Part shown: positions 44,582 through 52,794 of the stretch, in pieces | Layout of the letters: each line of letters starts with the position of its first letter | Numbering within the stretch: the first letter of the stretch is position 1 | Origin: Planctomycetota bacterium | GTDB lineage: Bacteria; Planctomycetota; UBA1135 | DNA: 64,000 bases | Assembly: GCA_024229395.1 (NCBI GenBank) | Contig: JAAESM010000033.1 | Location: 1 to 64,000, forward strand | Direction: 5' to 3' | Made by a program: the position numbers and the translations under genes | The notes under the pieces: generated by a model | Database searches by the model: none | Seen by the model: the letters and a program-made list of their open reading frames with translations, nothing else | What the model was told of the DNA's origin: nothing

Positions 44582-44988
44582 TGCACTCCTCCTAGCTTGC
44601 GCAGCTTGTTGAACTGCGGCTTGGTCAACGGCATCACCGACAAACGCGTCTGCTTGACCAGGGCGCATTCTGCCAGCACCTTGTCAGCGCGGACTTGCGC
44701 CAAAGTGACTGGCGGGTCGAAGGCTTCCGCAACTTCCAGGTCGACCGCTGTCCAATCGCCTTCCTTGGCGGTTGGATCGGGATAACCCTCCTTCACTACG
44801 ACCGCCGTTCCCATCGACGACTTGAGCTTGCCAGAGTGGTAGAAAACCACTTGGTCGCCCTCTGACATCAGCCGCAAGTTGTTCCTGGCCTGATAGTTAC
44901 GTACACCATCCCAGCAAGTCTTGCGGTCCTTGAGGAACATCTCAAAGGTGTATTTCGTGGGTTCTTCCTTTACCAACCAGTAGGCCAT
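44578..44988 (-). CDS. EVE-domain protein
   Basis: 136 aa, a single EVE domain (PUA-like fold) with the usual start MAYWLVKEEPTKYTFE and later WDGVRNYQARNNLRLMSEGDQVVFYHSG. EVE domains bind modified bases in DNA or RNA. The stop overlaps the start of the rRNA methyltransferase gene, so the two are translated together. TAGAAT ends 6 nt before the ATG, so the message is probably leaderless. It is divergent from the tryptophan operon, 69 bp away. Confidence 0.92.
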   Translation of the reverse strand: MAYWLVKEEPTKYTFEMFLKDRKTCWDGVRNYQARNNLRLMSEGDQVVFYHSGKLKSSMGTAVVVKEGYPDPTAKEGDWTAVDLEVAEAFDPPVTLAQVRADKVLAECALVKQTRLSVMPLTKPQFNKLRKLGGVQ

Positions 44989-44994
44989 GGGGCA

Positions 44995-45023
44995 ATTCTA
45001 CCGGCCCGCGCAGGCAGCGAAAG
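44995..45023 (-). promoter_or_regulatory. candidate promoter of the EVE-methyltransferase pair
   Basis: On the minus strand CTTTCG (45018-45023), 17 nt and TAGAAT (44995-45000), ending 6 nt before the ATG. Identical in both boxes and spacing to the one before nadB. Confidence 0.5.
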
Positions 45024-45042
45024 TAAAGCACAGATGCGCCGC

Positions 45043-45048
45043 TAAACT
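45043..45048 (+). promoter_or_regulatory. candidate -10 element of the tryptophan catabolic operon
   Basis: TAAACT ends 9 nt before the tryptophan dioxygenase ATG. A TATTCT that overlaps it is an alternative. No clear -35 and no obvious operator palindrome between the divergent genes. Confidence 0.35.
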
Positions 45049-45057
45049 ATTCTCACC

Positions 45058-45897
45058 ATGTCCGAACGTCTTGCTGACTATGACCGTCTGAAAATGGAGG
45101 AGCTGAACTACAACAGCTACCTCAAAGTCCCCGAATTGACCTCGCTGCAGCACCTTCGCAGTGAGCCGAAGCATCACGATGAGATGTTTTTCATCGTCAT
45201 CCACCAGAGCTTTGAGCTGTGGTTCAAGGAAGCTCTGCATGAAGTAGGCCTGATGGCCTCCTTCCTAGCCAACGACGACGTCGCCCGCTCGCTCAAGGTC
45301 CTCAAGCGCGTGCAAGCCATCATCACTTGCCTGACGCAGCAGATTCAGCTGCTCGGCACGCTCACTCCCGATGAGTTCGCCGGCTTCCGCGAGGCTCTGG
45401 GCACCGGCAGTGGTTTCCAATCGGTGCAGTTCCGTGAGATGGAGTTCGCCTGTGGTCAGCGCGATCCATGGTTCTTCCAGTTCTTCGAGGCGCGCCCCGA
45501 TGAGAAGGCACGCCTGCAAGCGCGTTTCGAGAGCCCAAGTGTCTATGACTGCTTCCTGCAGGCCATGGCGCGCGCCGGTTACCAAGTGCCGAAAGAAGTC
45601 TTGGAGCGCAAGCTCACCGAGACCCATCAAATGAATGATGAACTAGTCGAGGTCTTCCGCGAGCTTTATCAAGATCCGAAGACCGACTATCACTGGGTGT
45701 TGGCCTGCGAGGCCTTGCTTGACCTCGACACGATGTGGTCAAACTTCCGCTCGGCGCACATCTTGATGGTGTCACGCACCATCGGCGGCAAGAAAGGCAC
45801 CGGCGGTTCCAGCGGCGTGCCATTCCTGGAGTCACGCTTGCCGCTGCGCTTCTTCCCGGAACTATGGGAAGTCCGTAACTCCGATTGGCAGAAGTAG
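45058..45897 (+). CDS. kynA: tryptophan 2,3-dioxygenase
   Basis: 279 aa, full length for the bacterial enzyme. It opens the indole ring of L-tryptophan to N-formylkynurenine with heme and O2. Landmarks: YLKVPELTSLQHLRS, the active-site His49 in IHQSFELWFKEALHEV, QSVQFREMEF, and the heme ligand His234 in RSAHILMVSRTIGGKKGTGG. It is the first gene of a nine-gene operon whose last gene is a kynurenine formamidase, so the two enter the pathway together. Confidence 0.97.
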   Translation: MSERLADYDRLKMEELNYNSYLKVPELTSLQHLRSEPKHHDEMFFIVIHQSFELWFKEALHEVGLMASFLANDDVARSLKVLKRVQAIITCLTQQIQLLGTLTPDEFAGFREALGTGSGFQSVQFREMEFACGQRDPWFFQFFEARPDEKARLQARFESPSVYDCFLQAMARAGYQVPKEVLERKLTETHQMNDELVEVFRELYQDPKTDYHWVLACEALLDLDTMWSNFRSAHILMVSRTIGGKKGTGGSSGVPFLESRLPLRFFPELWEVRNSDWQK

Positions 45898-45906
45898 AAA
45901 AGCATC

Positions 45907-46698
45907 ATGACCCTGTCCACATCCCTAAAAGGACGCCACGCGCTGATTTGCGGTGCCAGCAGCGGCATCGGTCGCGAGATTGCCTTGTGCATGGCTGCCG
46001 AGGGCGCGCGCCTGAGTCTGCTAGCCCGTTCTGCTGACAAACTCACCGAGTTGGCCGAAGCCTGCCGGCAAGCGGGTGCTGAATCCGCCGCACCTTTTGC
46101 CGTTGACCTCGAAGACCGCCTTGCCCTAGCCGCCGTCGCCGACGACATCGTGTCCGCCGGTGGTGCGGTGCACATTCTGGTCAACAACAGTGGGGGGCCT
46201 CCCGGTGGTCCGCTTCTGGAAGCTTCTGAAGCGGATTTCCTGAAGCCGCTGACGCGTCACCTATTCGCTTCGCATTACTTGGTGCAGCGTTTGGTCGGTG
46301 GCATGAAGAGCGCTGGTTATGGGCGCATCCTGAATGTCATCAGCACCTCGGTGAAGGAGCCGATTGCCGGATTGGGTGTCTCCAACACTGTGCGTGGCGC
46401 CATGGCTTCCTGGGCCAAGACCTTGGCGAAGGAGTTGCCTCCAGGAATCACCATCAACAACCTTTTGCCGGGCTTCACCGCTACCGATCGCTTGGATTCC
46501 TTGAAAAGCACGGTCGCCGGGCGTCAGGGAATCTCCGAAGAAAACGTCGAGGCCAACTGGCTGGCTACTGTGCCGGAAGGGCGCCTCGGTGATCCACGTG
46601 AGTTGGCTGCTTTGGCGGCCTTCCTGGCCAGTCCGGCCGGCGCTTTCGTGCGCGGCCAATCGATTGCCGTCGATGGCGGTCGCTTGAACTCAATCTAA
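45907..46698 (+). CDS. atypical short-chain dehydrogenase/reductase family protein
   Basis: 263 aa with a clear Rossmann N-terminus (LICGASSGIGREIALCMAAEGA, NNSGGPPGGP). The catalytic YxxxK of normal SDR enzymes is missing; the equivalent stretch reads GVSNTVRGAMASWAKTLAKE, with Ser and Arg at the Tyr and Lys positions. The cofactor site is therefore kept but standard redox chemistry is doubtful. It follows the dioxygenase by 9 nt and precedes the flavin monooxygenase by 2 nt. Its step in the pathway is unknown; a role at the 2-aminomuconate/oxalocrotonate level or as an accessory protein is possible. Confidence 0.85.
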   Translation: MTLSTSLKGRHALICGASSGIGREIALCMAAEGARLSLLARSADKLTELAEACRQAGAESAAPFAVDLEDRLALAAVADDIVSAGGAVHILVNNSGGPPGGPLLEASEADFLKPLTRHLFASHYLVQRLVGGMKSAGYGRILNVISTSVKEPIAGLGVSNTVRGAMASWAKTLAKELPPGITINNLLPGFTATDRLDSLKSTVAGRQGISEENVEANWLATVPEGRLGDPRELAALAAFLASPAGAFVRGQSIAVDGGRLNSI

Positions 46699-46700
46699 GG

Positions 46701-47939
46701 ATGGATTTCGACGTCTTCTTCTCCATTTGCCAAACTCCGGTGGGGGGCTCTGTTCCTAATGAAGCCACCATGTTTCGCAACTTCTTCGAGCAGGTCCAAC
46801 TCGCGGATGAACTCGGCTACGGCTGTGCATGGGTTGCCGAATCACACCTTTCGACCGAGGTTCAAAAAAGCAATCGTCGTCCGGTAGTGCCGCACTTCCA
46901 GGGCGAGGTCGGATTGAATGTCGATTTCTGTCAACTGTCGCACAAGGTCTTCGCTTGTACCAAGCGCATCGAGACTGGTGCCGCAGTGATGAACATCATC
47001 TGCAATGGTGGACCGATTGCTGCTGCCGAACGCATTGCTAGTTTCTGCGCCTTGCATGGCTTGGACCCTGAGGAGAAGCGTCGCATTCATATCGGTTTCG
47101 CTGCCGGTCGTTTTGAATTCATGAACCGCGCTTACGGCGTGGATCATCGCGACGCCGTGGAAGAAGCAGCCTGGCCAGCCTACAAGGGGCAGATGTTCCG
47201 CGAGGCCTGCCACATCTTTCTGAAGCTGTTGCGTGGAGATGTACTGGATAGCACCCAAACTCCTGAGATTGCGCTCGAGCGCAGCAACTTCCGCAGCGAT
47301 GAGGATTGGCAACGCGTGCAAGAAGCTTGGGTGAGCCTGAATGGTGGCGAAACACCGCAACGGGTGCCCTTCGCCAAACGCTGGGCTTTCGAACAAATCA
47401 AGATCGTGCCACAGGAATGGCGTCGCGAGTTGTTGCAACTTGTAGTCGGTTCGCATGACCCGGTGTTGCAGAAAGACCTGAATGAGATCCAGCCGGTGCA
47501 GGTGTTCAACCTGTCGATCACCTCTGATGAGATCATCAACCAGACTCACGAGCGGATGGCCAAGGCTTATCACGCCGATGGTGGGGCATGGCAACGCTCC
47601 TATATGCCACGCACCGTGATGGTCTTCCTCAATGCCGAAGAAGGCTTGAGCCCAGAGCAGCAATCCGCAGCCGCACATGAAGAGGCAAAGGCTGCCTTGT
47701 CGGAATACTGGAATGCCCTAGAGGGAACTATCGATCCACATAAGGTGGCAGGCGCCACCGAAAATGCCTTGGTCGGCAACGCGCAAGAGATCGCTTTGCA
47801 AGTCGCCGAGCGCTTTCACGCCGATGACCGCCTGATGCTGTGGTTCGACTTCTACAACCACGACAACGAACGCGTGAAGCGCAACATGGAAGCCTTCTAC
47901 AAGCAAGTCATTCCATCCTTCCAGGGAGCCTCTGCATGA
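46701..47939 (+). CDS. luciferase-like (LLM-class) flavin-dependent monooxygenase
   Basis: 412 aa, a TIM-barrel LLM protein (FFEQVQLADELGYGCAWVAESHL, CTKRIETGAAVMNIICNGGPIAAAERIA). The family uses reduced FMN supplied by a separate reductase; type II Baeyer-Villiger monooxygenases belong here. No flavin reductase is found next to it. It overlaps the asparaginase-like gene by 4 nt. In a kynurenine operon without kynureninase or kynurenine 3-monooxygenase, the likely substrate is kynurenine, an aryl ketone; oxygen insertion would give the 2-aminophenyl ester of aspartate. That reaction is inference, the fold is clear. Confidence 0.85.
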   Translation: MDFDVFFSICQTPVGGSVPNEATMFRNFFEQVQLADELGYGCAWVAESHLSTEVQKSNRRPVVPHFQGEVGLNVDFCQLSHKVFACTKRIETGAAVMNIICNGGPIAAAERIASFCALHGLDPEEKRRIHIGFAAGRFEFMNRAYGVDHRDAVEEAAWPAYKGQMFREACHIFLKLLRGDVLDSTQTPEIALERSNFRSDEDWQRVQEAWVSLNGGETPQRVPFAKRWAFEQIKIVPQEWRRELLQLVVGSHDPVLQKDLNEIQPVQVFNLSITSDEIINQTHERMAKAYHADGGAWQRSYMPRTVMVFLNAEEGLSPEQQSAAAHEEAKAALSEYWNALEGTIDPHKVAGATENALVGNAQEIALQVAERFHADDRLMLWFDFYNHDNERVKRNMEAFYKQVIPSFQGASA

Positions 47940-49084
47940 GCGATTCCTCTCCGATTCAAGATCCGAGCGCAGTCACCAACTCAAATGGTGCATCGGGTAC
48001 GCGTCCGCGTGATGCCATGTATCCCAACTCGCCGTTGGGTGAGCGCGTCAAAGGCATCCCGACCGGCCGTGATGTCGAATGGGAGCCGTTGGTGGACTTC
48101 CGCCGCAACGGCGTTTCCGAAACCACCATCCATGGTGCCGTCGCTTGGGCGCATGGTAATGAAGTCTTCCACAGTTTCGGCGGCAACGTGTTGTGCTACG
48201 GGCGCAGCATGATGAAGCCGTTGATGATGAAGGTCTTTACCGACGAGCTCGGCAAGGAGCTCAACTGGGAACAACGTGCAATTGCCGTGGCTTCGCATAA
48301 CGGCGACGCCGCCCATGTCTCGGCCGCACAATCGATCCTCGCCGAAGAGGATTGGGGTTTGATGCAGACTCCATTGGATGTGCCGCTGGTGCAGTTCGGC
48401 CGTCAAGTGCGTCGGCCGCGTAGGTGGTTCCATACCTGCAGTGGTGAGCATGCCGCCTTGCTGCGTGGTTGCCAACTGAAAGGCTGGGAGGAAGTCGGCT
48501 ATCTGCTGCCACAGCACCCCTTTTTCAAAGCTTATCTGCAGCAAGTGCAACGCTACTTAGGTAGCGATTGGCGACCGTTGCGGATCGCCCGAGATGGTTG
48601 CGGTTTGCCGACCATGTCCAACACCGTGGGGGAGTTGGCCAAACTCTACGCTGGCTTGGTTCGCGATAAAGATGAGGATTGGATCTGGCCCGCAATGTTT
48701 AAGCATCCTGACCTCGTCGGCGGCTTCAACCGTTTGGATTCGACCATCCTGAAGTCATCAGACGGCCGCGTGATGGCCAAGGAAGGCGCCGACGGCTTGC
48801 TCGGGATGGCCATCGATCATCCTGACTACCCCAATGGCCTGGGTGTGGTCATTAAGATCGCCCATGGCTGGAACTCGCAAGCCACCTGGTATTTGGCGCG
48901 TGCCGTGTTAGGCGTGCTTGGCATCGAGTTGCGCAATCCGTATGCATTGCACCGCCAAAAGGCCTTCATGGTGCCTGGCGTGGTGCCGGAGAACTACCTC
49001 AACAAGCTGGAACAGATCCCGACCTGGGATGAATGGGATCCGGACACCGAGCGCTACGACTTCGATTGGGAGGACTACCTGTGA
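47936..49084 (+). CDS. asparaginase II (ReAV-type) family amidohydrolase
   Basis: 382 aa from the ATG at 47936 (ATGA overlap). The Ser-x-x-Lys pair (Ser91, Lys94 in GRSMMKPL), Ser120 in ASHNGDAAH and the Cys of DGCG (Cys222) match class 3 asparaginases such as Rhizobium etli ReAV. In the CSGKH motif, whose Cys and Lys bind zinc in ReAV, this protein has CSGEH (Cys168, Glu171), a change that suggests another substrate. The operon fits hydrolysis of a beta-aspartyl ester or beta-aspartyl anilide of 2-aminophenol, giving L-aspartate and 2-aminophenol. It is coupled to the dehydrogenase gene by GTGA. Confidence 0.85.
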   Translation: MSDSSPIQDPSAVTNSNGASGTRPRDAMYPNSPLGERVKGIPTGRDVEWEPLVDFRRNGVSETTIHGAVAWAHGNEVFHSFGGNVLCYGRSMMKPLMMKVFTDELGKELNWEQRAIAVASHNGDAAHVSAAQSILAEEDWGLMQTPLDVPLVQFGRQVRRPRRWFHTCSGEHAALLRGCQLKGWEEVGYLLPQHPFFKAYLQQVQRYLGSDWRPLRIARDGCGLPTMSNTVGELAKLYAGLVRDKDEDWIWPAMFKHPDLVGGFNRLDSTILKSSDGRVMAKEGADGLLGMAIDHPDYPNGLGVVIKIAHGWNSQATWYLARAVLGVLGIELRNPYALHRQKAFMVPGVVPENYLNKLEQIPTWDEWDPDTERYDFDWEDYL

Positions 49085-50481
49085 AATTGTTCAACTGGAT
49101 CAATGGTCAAGCCGCCGCTCCCGTCAGCGGTGAGTACCTTGACAACATCAACCCTCAGACTGGCGAAGTCTGCGGCTTGATTCCACGTAGCGGTGCTGAA
49201 GACATGGAAGCTGCCGTGGCTGCAGCAAAGGCAGCCAAGCGTTTGTCCGTCTTGGAGCGCAGTGAACTGTTAGTCGCCCTGGCCGACGCCATTGAAAAGC
49301 GCATCCCTGAGTTCGCCGAAGCCGAAGCGATCGATAGCGGTAAGACTCTGGCTGCGACCACCAATGGCGATATCCCTCGCGCCTTGGACAACTTGCGTTT
49401 CTACGCTGCTGCGGTGCGTGCGGATTCCACCGCTTGCCATCAAATGGAAGATGGGCTGAACTACACCTTGCGTCAGCCGCTCGGCAACGTGGCCTTGATC
49501 ACGCCATGGAACTTCCCGTTCCATCTCTTCACTTGGAAGGTTGCGCCGGCGATTGCCATGGGCAATGCGGTGGTCGCTAAGCCGTCGGAATTGACGCCCA
49601 CTACGGCAAGCTTGTGCGCCCAAGTCTTCAGTGAAGTGGGGGCGCCCGACGGCCTATTGAACGTGGTGCATGGGCTCGGTCATGAAGCTGGCCAAGCACT
49701 CGTGGTGCACCCCGACATCAAAGCCGTGAGCTTCACCGGTGGCACTGTCACCGGCAAGCACATCGCTGGTCAAGCCGCACCCTTGTTGAAGAAGGTCAGC
49801 TTGGAACTTGGCGGCAAGAACCCGAGTTTGGTGTTCGCCGACAGCGATCTTGATGCTGCTGTTGCTGGGGTGGCACGCGCGGCCTTCTTCAATACCGGCC
49901 AAGTTTGCTTGTGCGGTTCGCGCCTGCTGGTCGAGCGCTCCATACATGATGAATTCGTTGCGCGCTTGGTCAAAGAAGTGGCGGCGGGGGATTGGACACC
50001 CGGCGAGAGCATGGGTTCGTTGATCTCCTTTGAGCATCGTGAGAAAGTGGCTTCCTATGTGGAGCTGGCTCAGCAGGAGGGCGGCACCATCGCCTGCGGT
50101 GGCAACCGCATCGGCCCCGACAAGGGCGCTTTCTTCGAACCAACCGTCATCACCGATTTGCCGATTGATTGTCGCGTGGCCACCGAAGAAATCTTCGGCC
50201 CAGTCGTGACGGTGCATCCCTTCGATAGCGAAGAGCAAGCTGTGGAGATGGCCAACTTCGTCGAGTACGGCTTGGGTTCCTCAGTATGGACCAAAGACCT
50301 CAATCGCGCGCATCGCCTTGCCGCCGCGATCGAGTCCGGCATGGTGTGGATCAACACCTGGAACAAACGTGACTTCCGCGTGCCCTTTGGTGGCATGAAA
50401 CAGAGTGGTGTCGGCCGGGAAGGCGGACGTTACTCGATGGAATTTTTCTCTCAGGACCGCAACGTGTGCATTCAACTGTGA
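49081..50481 (+). CDS. 2-aminomuconate-6-semialdehyde dehydrogenase (ALDH family)
   Basis: 466 aa. GTG at 49081 overlaps the previous stop (GTGA) and gives KLFNWINGQ, the usual start of this subfamily; the longer frame from 49033 runs inside the asparaginase gene. Catalytic Asn144 (TPWNFP), Glu242 (LELGGKNP) and Cys276 (NTGQVCLC) are present. LNYTLRQPLG and KRDFRVPFGGMKQSG carry Arg residues like those that hold the carboxylate in 2-aminomuconate and 2-hydroxymuconate semialdehyde dehydrogenases. It would oxidise the ring-cleavage product of 2-aminophenol to 2-aminomuconate with NAD. Confidence 0.92.
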   Translation: MKLFNWINGQAAAPVSGEYLDNINPQTGEVCGLIPRSGAEDMEAAVAAAKAAKRLSVLERSELLVALADAIEKRIPEFAEAEAIDSGKTLAATTNGDIPRALDNLRFYAAAVRADSTACHQMEDGLNYTLRQPLGNVALITPWNFPFHLFTWKVAPAIAMGNAVVAKPSELTPTTASLCAQVFSEVGAPDGLLNVVHGLGHEAGQALVVHPDIKAVSFTGGTVTGKHIAGQAAPLLKKVSLELGGKNPSLVFADSDLDAAVAGVARAAFFNTGQVCLCGSRLLVERSIHDEFVARLVKEVAAGDWTPGESMGSLISFEHREKVASYVELAQQEGGTIACGGNRIGPDKGAFFEPTVITDLPIDCRVATEEIFGPVVTVHPFDSEEQAVEMANFVEYGLGSSVWTKDLNRAHRLAAAIESGMVWINTWNKRDFRVPFGGMKQSGVGREGGRYSMEFFSQDRNVCIQL

Positions 50482-51401
50482 GCAACCAAGAATCAAACCA
50501 GAAAGGGTGTGTCGTGCGTGGCTGCTTGGCCCCGCATCCACCGCATTTGGCCTACGCCTCGAACCCGCCACAGAACGAGCCGAAGTCCTCCGGAGCAGGC
50601 GCATGGACCGCCTTGTTGGAGGGTTATGAGTCGTTGCGCAAGAGCCTCGAAGACGGCGACTTCGATGTCATCATCGTGCATACGCCGCATTGGAAGACGC
50701 GTCGCGGCCATCACTTATTGGGCGTGGAACATTTCGAGGGCTTGTCGGTGGACCCGATCTTCCCGAACCTGTTCCGCTTTAACTTCGATCTGCAGGTCGA
50801 TGTGGAGCTGGCCGAAGCCATTCACGCCGAAGGTGAGAAGCAAGGGCTGGTCATGAGCATGATGCGCAACCCCGAGTTCCGCGTTGATTATGGCACCATC
50901 ACTTCCTGCTACTTGGCGCAACCTGATTTCAAGTTGCCAATCGTCGCGATCTCGTCGGCACGCAGTTACTTCGACTACAGCAATGAAGTTGGAGAACGAG
51001 AAATGCTCGCGCTTGGCGAGGCCACGCGCATCGCGGTGGAAAAGACTGGGCGCCGCGCCTTGTTGTTGGCGAGCTGTTCCCTCAGTCACCGCCATTTCAC
51101 CGAAGAACCGGCTGATCCCGAAGACCCTGAGTTCGAGTACATCTACAACGCCAACCAGGCCAAGTGGGATCGTCATATCCTCGACCTGATCGAGAGCGGA
51201 CGCAATCGTCAGATCCTTGATGAGATGCCCGACTTCATCGAACAGTCCGTTTCCGAATGCAAAGACGGCAGCTTCACTTGGTTGCTCGGTGCGATGGAGG
51301 TCCCGGAGTTACCCGGCAAAGTCCATGGTTATGGCACCGTGATTGGCACCGGTAACGCGGTAGTCGAATGGCGCTTGGATGAGCAGGCGGTGCAAGCATG
51401 A
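50478..51401 (+). CDS. 2-aminophenol 1,6-dioxygenase-like subunit beta (LigB family, catalytic)
   Basis: 307 aa. GTG at 50478 again overlaps the previous stop (GTGA), which fixes the start better than an upstream ATG at 50466. It belongs to the LigB/AmnB extradiol dioxygenases. Candidate iron ligands are His20 or His23 (LAPHPPHLAY) and His68 or His71 (VHTPHWKTRRG), and the acid-base His is in SCSLSHRHF. All these are lost in the next protein, so this one is the catalytic subunit. The beta-then-alpha gene order is that of the amnBA genes of Pseudomonas. It would cleave 2-aminophenol to 2-aminomuconate semialdehyde. Confidence 0.85.
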   Translation: MSNQESNQKGCVVRGCLAPHPPHLAYASNPPQNEPKSSGAGAWTALLEGYESLRKSLEDGDFDVIIVHTPHWKTRRGHHLLGVEHFEGLSVDPIFPNLFRFNFDLQVDVELAEAIHAEGEKQGLVMSMMRNPEFRVDYGTITSCYLAQPDFKLPIVAISSARSYFDYSNEVGEREMLALGEATRIAVEKTGRRALLLASCSLSHRHFTEEPADPEDPEFEYIYNANQAKWDRHILDLIESGRNRQILDEMPDFIEQSVSECKDGSFTWLLGAMEVPELPGKVHGYGTVIGTGNAVVEWRLDEQAVQA

Positions 51402-52375
51402 GTAAGGACATGAACTCGCAAGCAGGCGGCGCAGCCAAGGAAGGCAAGATCATCGGCGGTTACTTGGTACCGAACAAACCGCATGCATTGTTGGCACCAG
51501 AAAAGTCACCCGGTTGGCAATCACTGCATGATTCCTACGCCAAGGTTCGCGAAGAGATCGAAGCCTCCGACGCCGACCTGTTGATCCTGTTCAGCACGCG
51601 CTGGGTCAGCATCATCGGCCACCAGATTCAAGCCGATCCTACTCCCGAATACTGGGTGGTCGATGAGGACTTCCATGAACTCGGAACCATGCATTACAAG
51701 TTGCGCATGAATCCTGAATTCGCCGAGACCTACCAGCAATGCGCCACCGAGCGTGGCCTGCATGCGCGCACCGTGGCTTATCACGGGTTCCCGATCGACG
51801 TCGGCAGTATCGCTGCTCTGCAGTTGCTGAATCCGGACAATCGCATCCCGGCTTGCATCGTCTCGTGCAATGTCTACTCCGATCGTGCCGAGACCTTGGT
51901 GCTCGGTAAGGCCGCGCTGGATGCGGTCAAGAAGAGCGGTCGTAAAGCCATCGTGGTCGGCGTTAGTGCGCTATCGAACCGCATGTTCACGGAGTTCATC
52001 GATCCCGCCAGCGATCACATCCATTCCTTGAAAGACGATGAATGGAACCGCAAGTTGCTGGAGCTGCTGGAGGCCGGACGCTTAGAAGATGTCTCGCAGT
52101 TGTCGCGTGAGTTCTCTCGCCAAGCCAATGGAGATTCCAAACTCAAGGCGATTTGGTGGATGGCAGCCGCCATGGGCCAGAACAACGACTACCGCGGTAC
52201 CGTGTTCGACTACCAAGCGGTGTGGGGTACAGGTGCAGCTTTGGTCGGATTGGTGCCAAGCCCGGGTGCTGGTGGCGGCTTGGAATACGATGAAGATGAC
52301 AGCAACTACTTCCATGGCGATCGCAACGTCATTGCCACTGCAGCCAAAGCCGACAAGACTGACAAGAAATCATGA
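51398..52375 (+). CDS. 2-aminophenol 1,6-dioxygenase-like subunit alpha (LigB family, non-catalytic)
   Basis: 325 aa. It shares the fold and length of the upstream protein, but aligned positions have lost the metal ligands: PNKPH for PHPPH, FSTRW for HTPHW, and ALSNRMF for SLSHRHF. This matches the structural alpha subunit of 2-aminophenol 1,6-dioxygenase, so the two should form an alpha-beta heteromer. It overlaps the beta gene and the RidA gene by 4 nt each. The N-terminal 25 residues and an acidic C-terminal tail (EYDEDDSNYF) are extensions. Confidence 0.83.
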   Translation: MSKDMNSQAGGAAKEGKIIGGYLVPNKPHALLAPEKSPGWQSLHDSYAKVREEIEASDADLLILFSTRWVSIIGHQIQADPTPEYWVVDEDFHELGTMHYKLRMNPEFAETYQQCATERGLHARTVAYHGFPIDVGSIAALQLLNPDNRIPACIVSCNVYSDRAETLVLGKAALDAVKKSGRKAIVVGVSALSNRMFTEFIDPASDHIHSLKDDEWNRKLLELLEAGRLEDVSQLSREFSRQANGDSKLKAIWWMAAAMGQNNDYRGTVFDYQAVWGTGAALVGLVPSPGAGGGLEYDEDDSNYFHGDRNVIATAAKADKTDKKS

Positions 52376-52794
52376 GTGATCCAATCCGCACATCCAAGGC
52401 CCCGGAACCCGTCGGCGCTTATCCACATGCACGTCGCCATGGGGATCTCCTGTTCCTGTCCGGAGTCGGTCCACGTCAAGCTGCCGATAACTCCATCCCT
52501 GGTGGTCCAATCGTTGATGCTGATGGAGTGCCGCAGAACTATGACATTAAAGCACAGACCGAGGCCGTAATCGCCAACGTCAAAGCCGTGCTTGAAGCAT
52601 GCGGCTCGAGCCTCGATGACGTGCTCGATGTGACCGCCTTCCTGGTCGACATGGATCGTGACTTCAAGGGTTATAACGAGGTCTACGCCAAGCACTTCAC
52701 GTCGGTGCAGGCCGCACGGACCACCATCGCGATCCGCGCACTGCCTACGCCGATCGCCGTCGAATTCAAGGTGACTGCCAAGGTTCCCGAATGA
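52372..52794 (+). CDS. RidA-family 2-aminomuconate deaminase
   Basis: 140 aa, a YjgF/RidA-fold trimer subunit. The Arg of ARTTIAIRALP and the Glu of AVEFKVTA are the conserved substrate and catalytic residues. In known 2-aminophenol and 2-nitrobenzoate clusters a RidA-type protein is the 2-aminomuconate deaminase (AmnD/NbaF-like), making 4-oxalocrotonate and ammonia. It lies directly between the ring-cleavage dioxygenase and the formamidase, with 4-nt overlaps. Confidence 0.88.
   Translation: MSDPIRTSKAPEPVGAYPHARRHGDLLFLSGVGPRQAADNSIPGGPIVDADGVPQNYDIKAQTEAVIANVKAVLEACGSSLDDVLDVTAFLVDMDRDFKGYNEVYAKHFTSVQAARTTIAIRALPTPIAVEFKVTAKVPE

Noticed and set aside
43337-44785. 482-codon open frame on the plus strand opposite the rRNA methyltransferase
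   Set aside because: The minus-strand gene has unmistakable SAM-binding and DPPKF motifs; the plus-strand product is repetitive Val, Thr and Ala from the complement of the Arg-Asp-Gly repeats.
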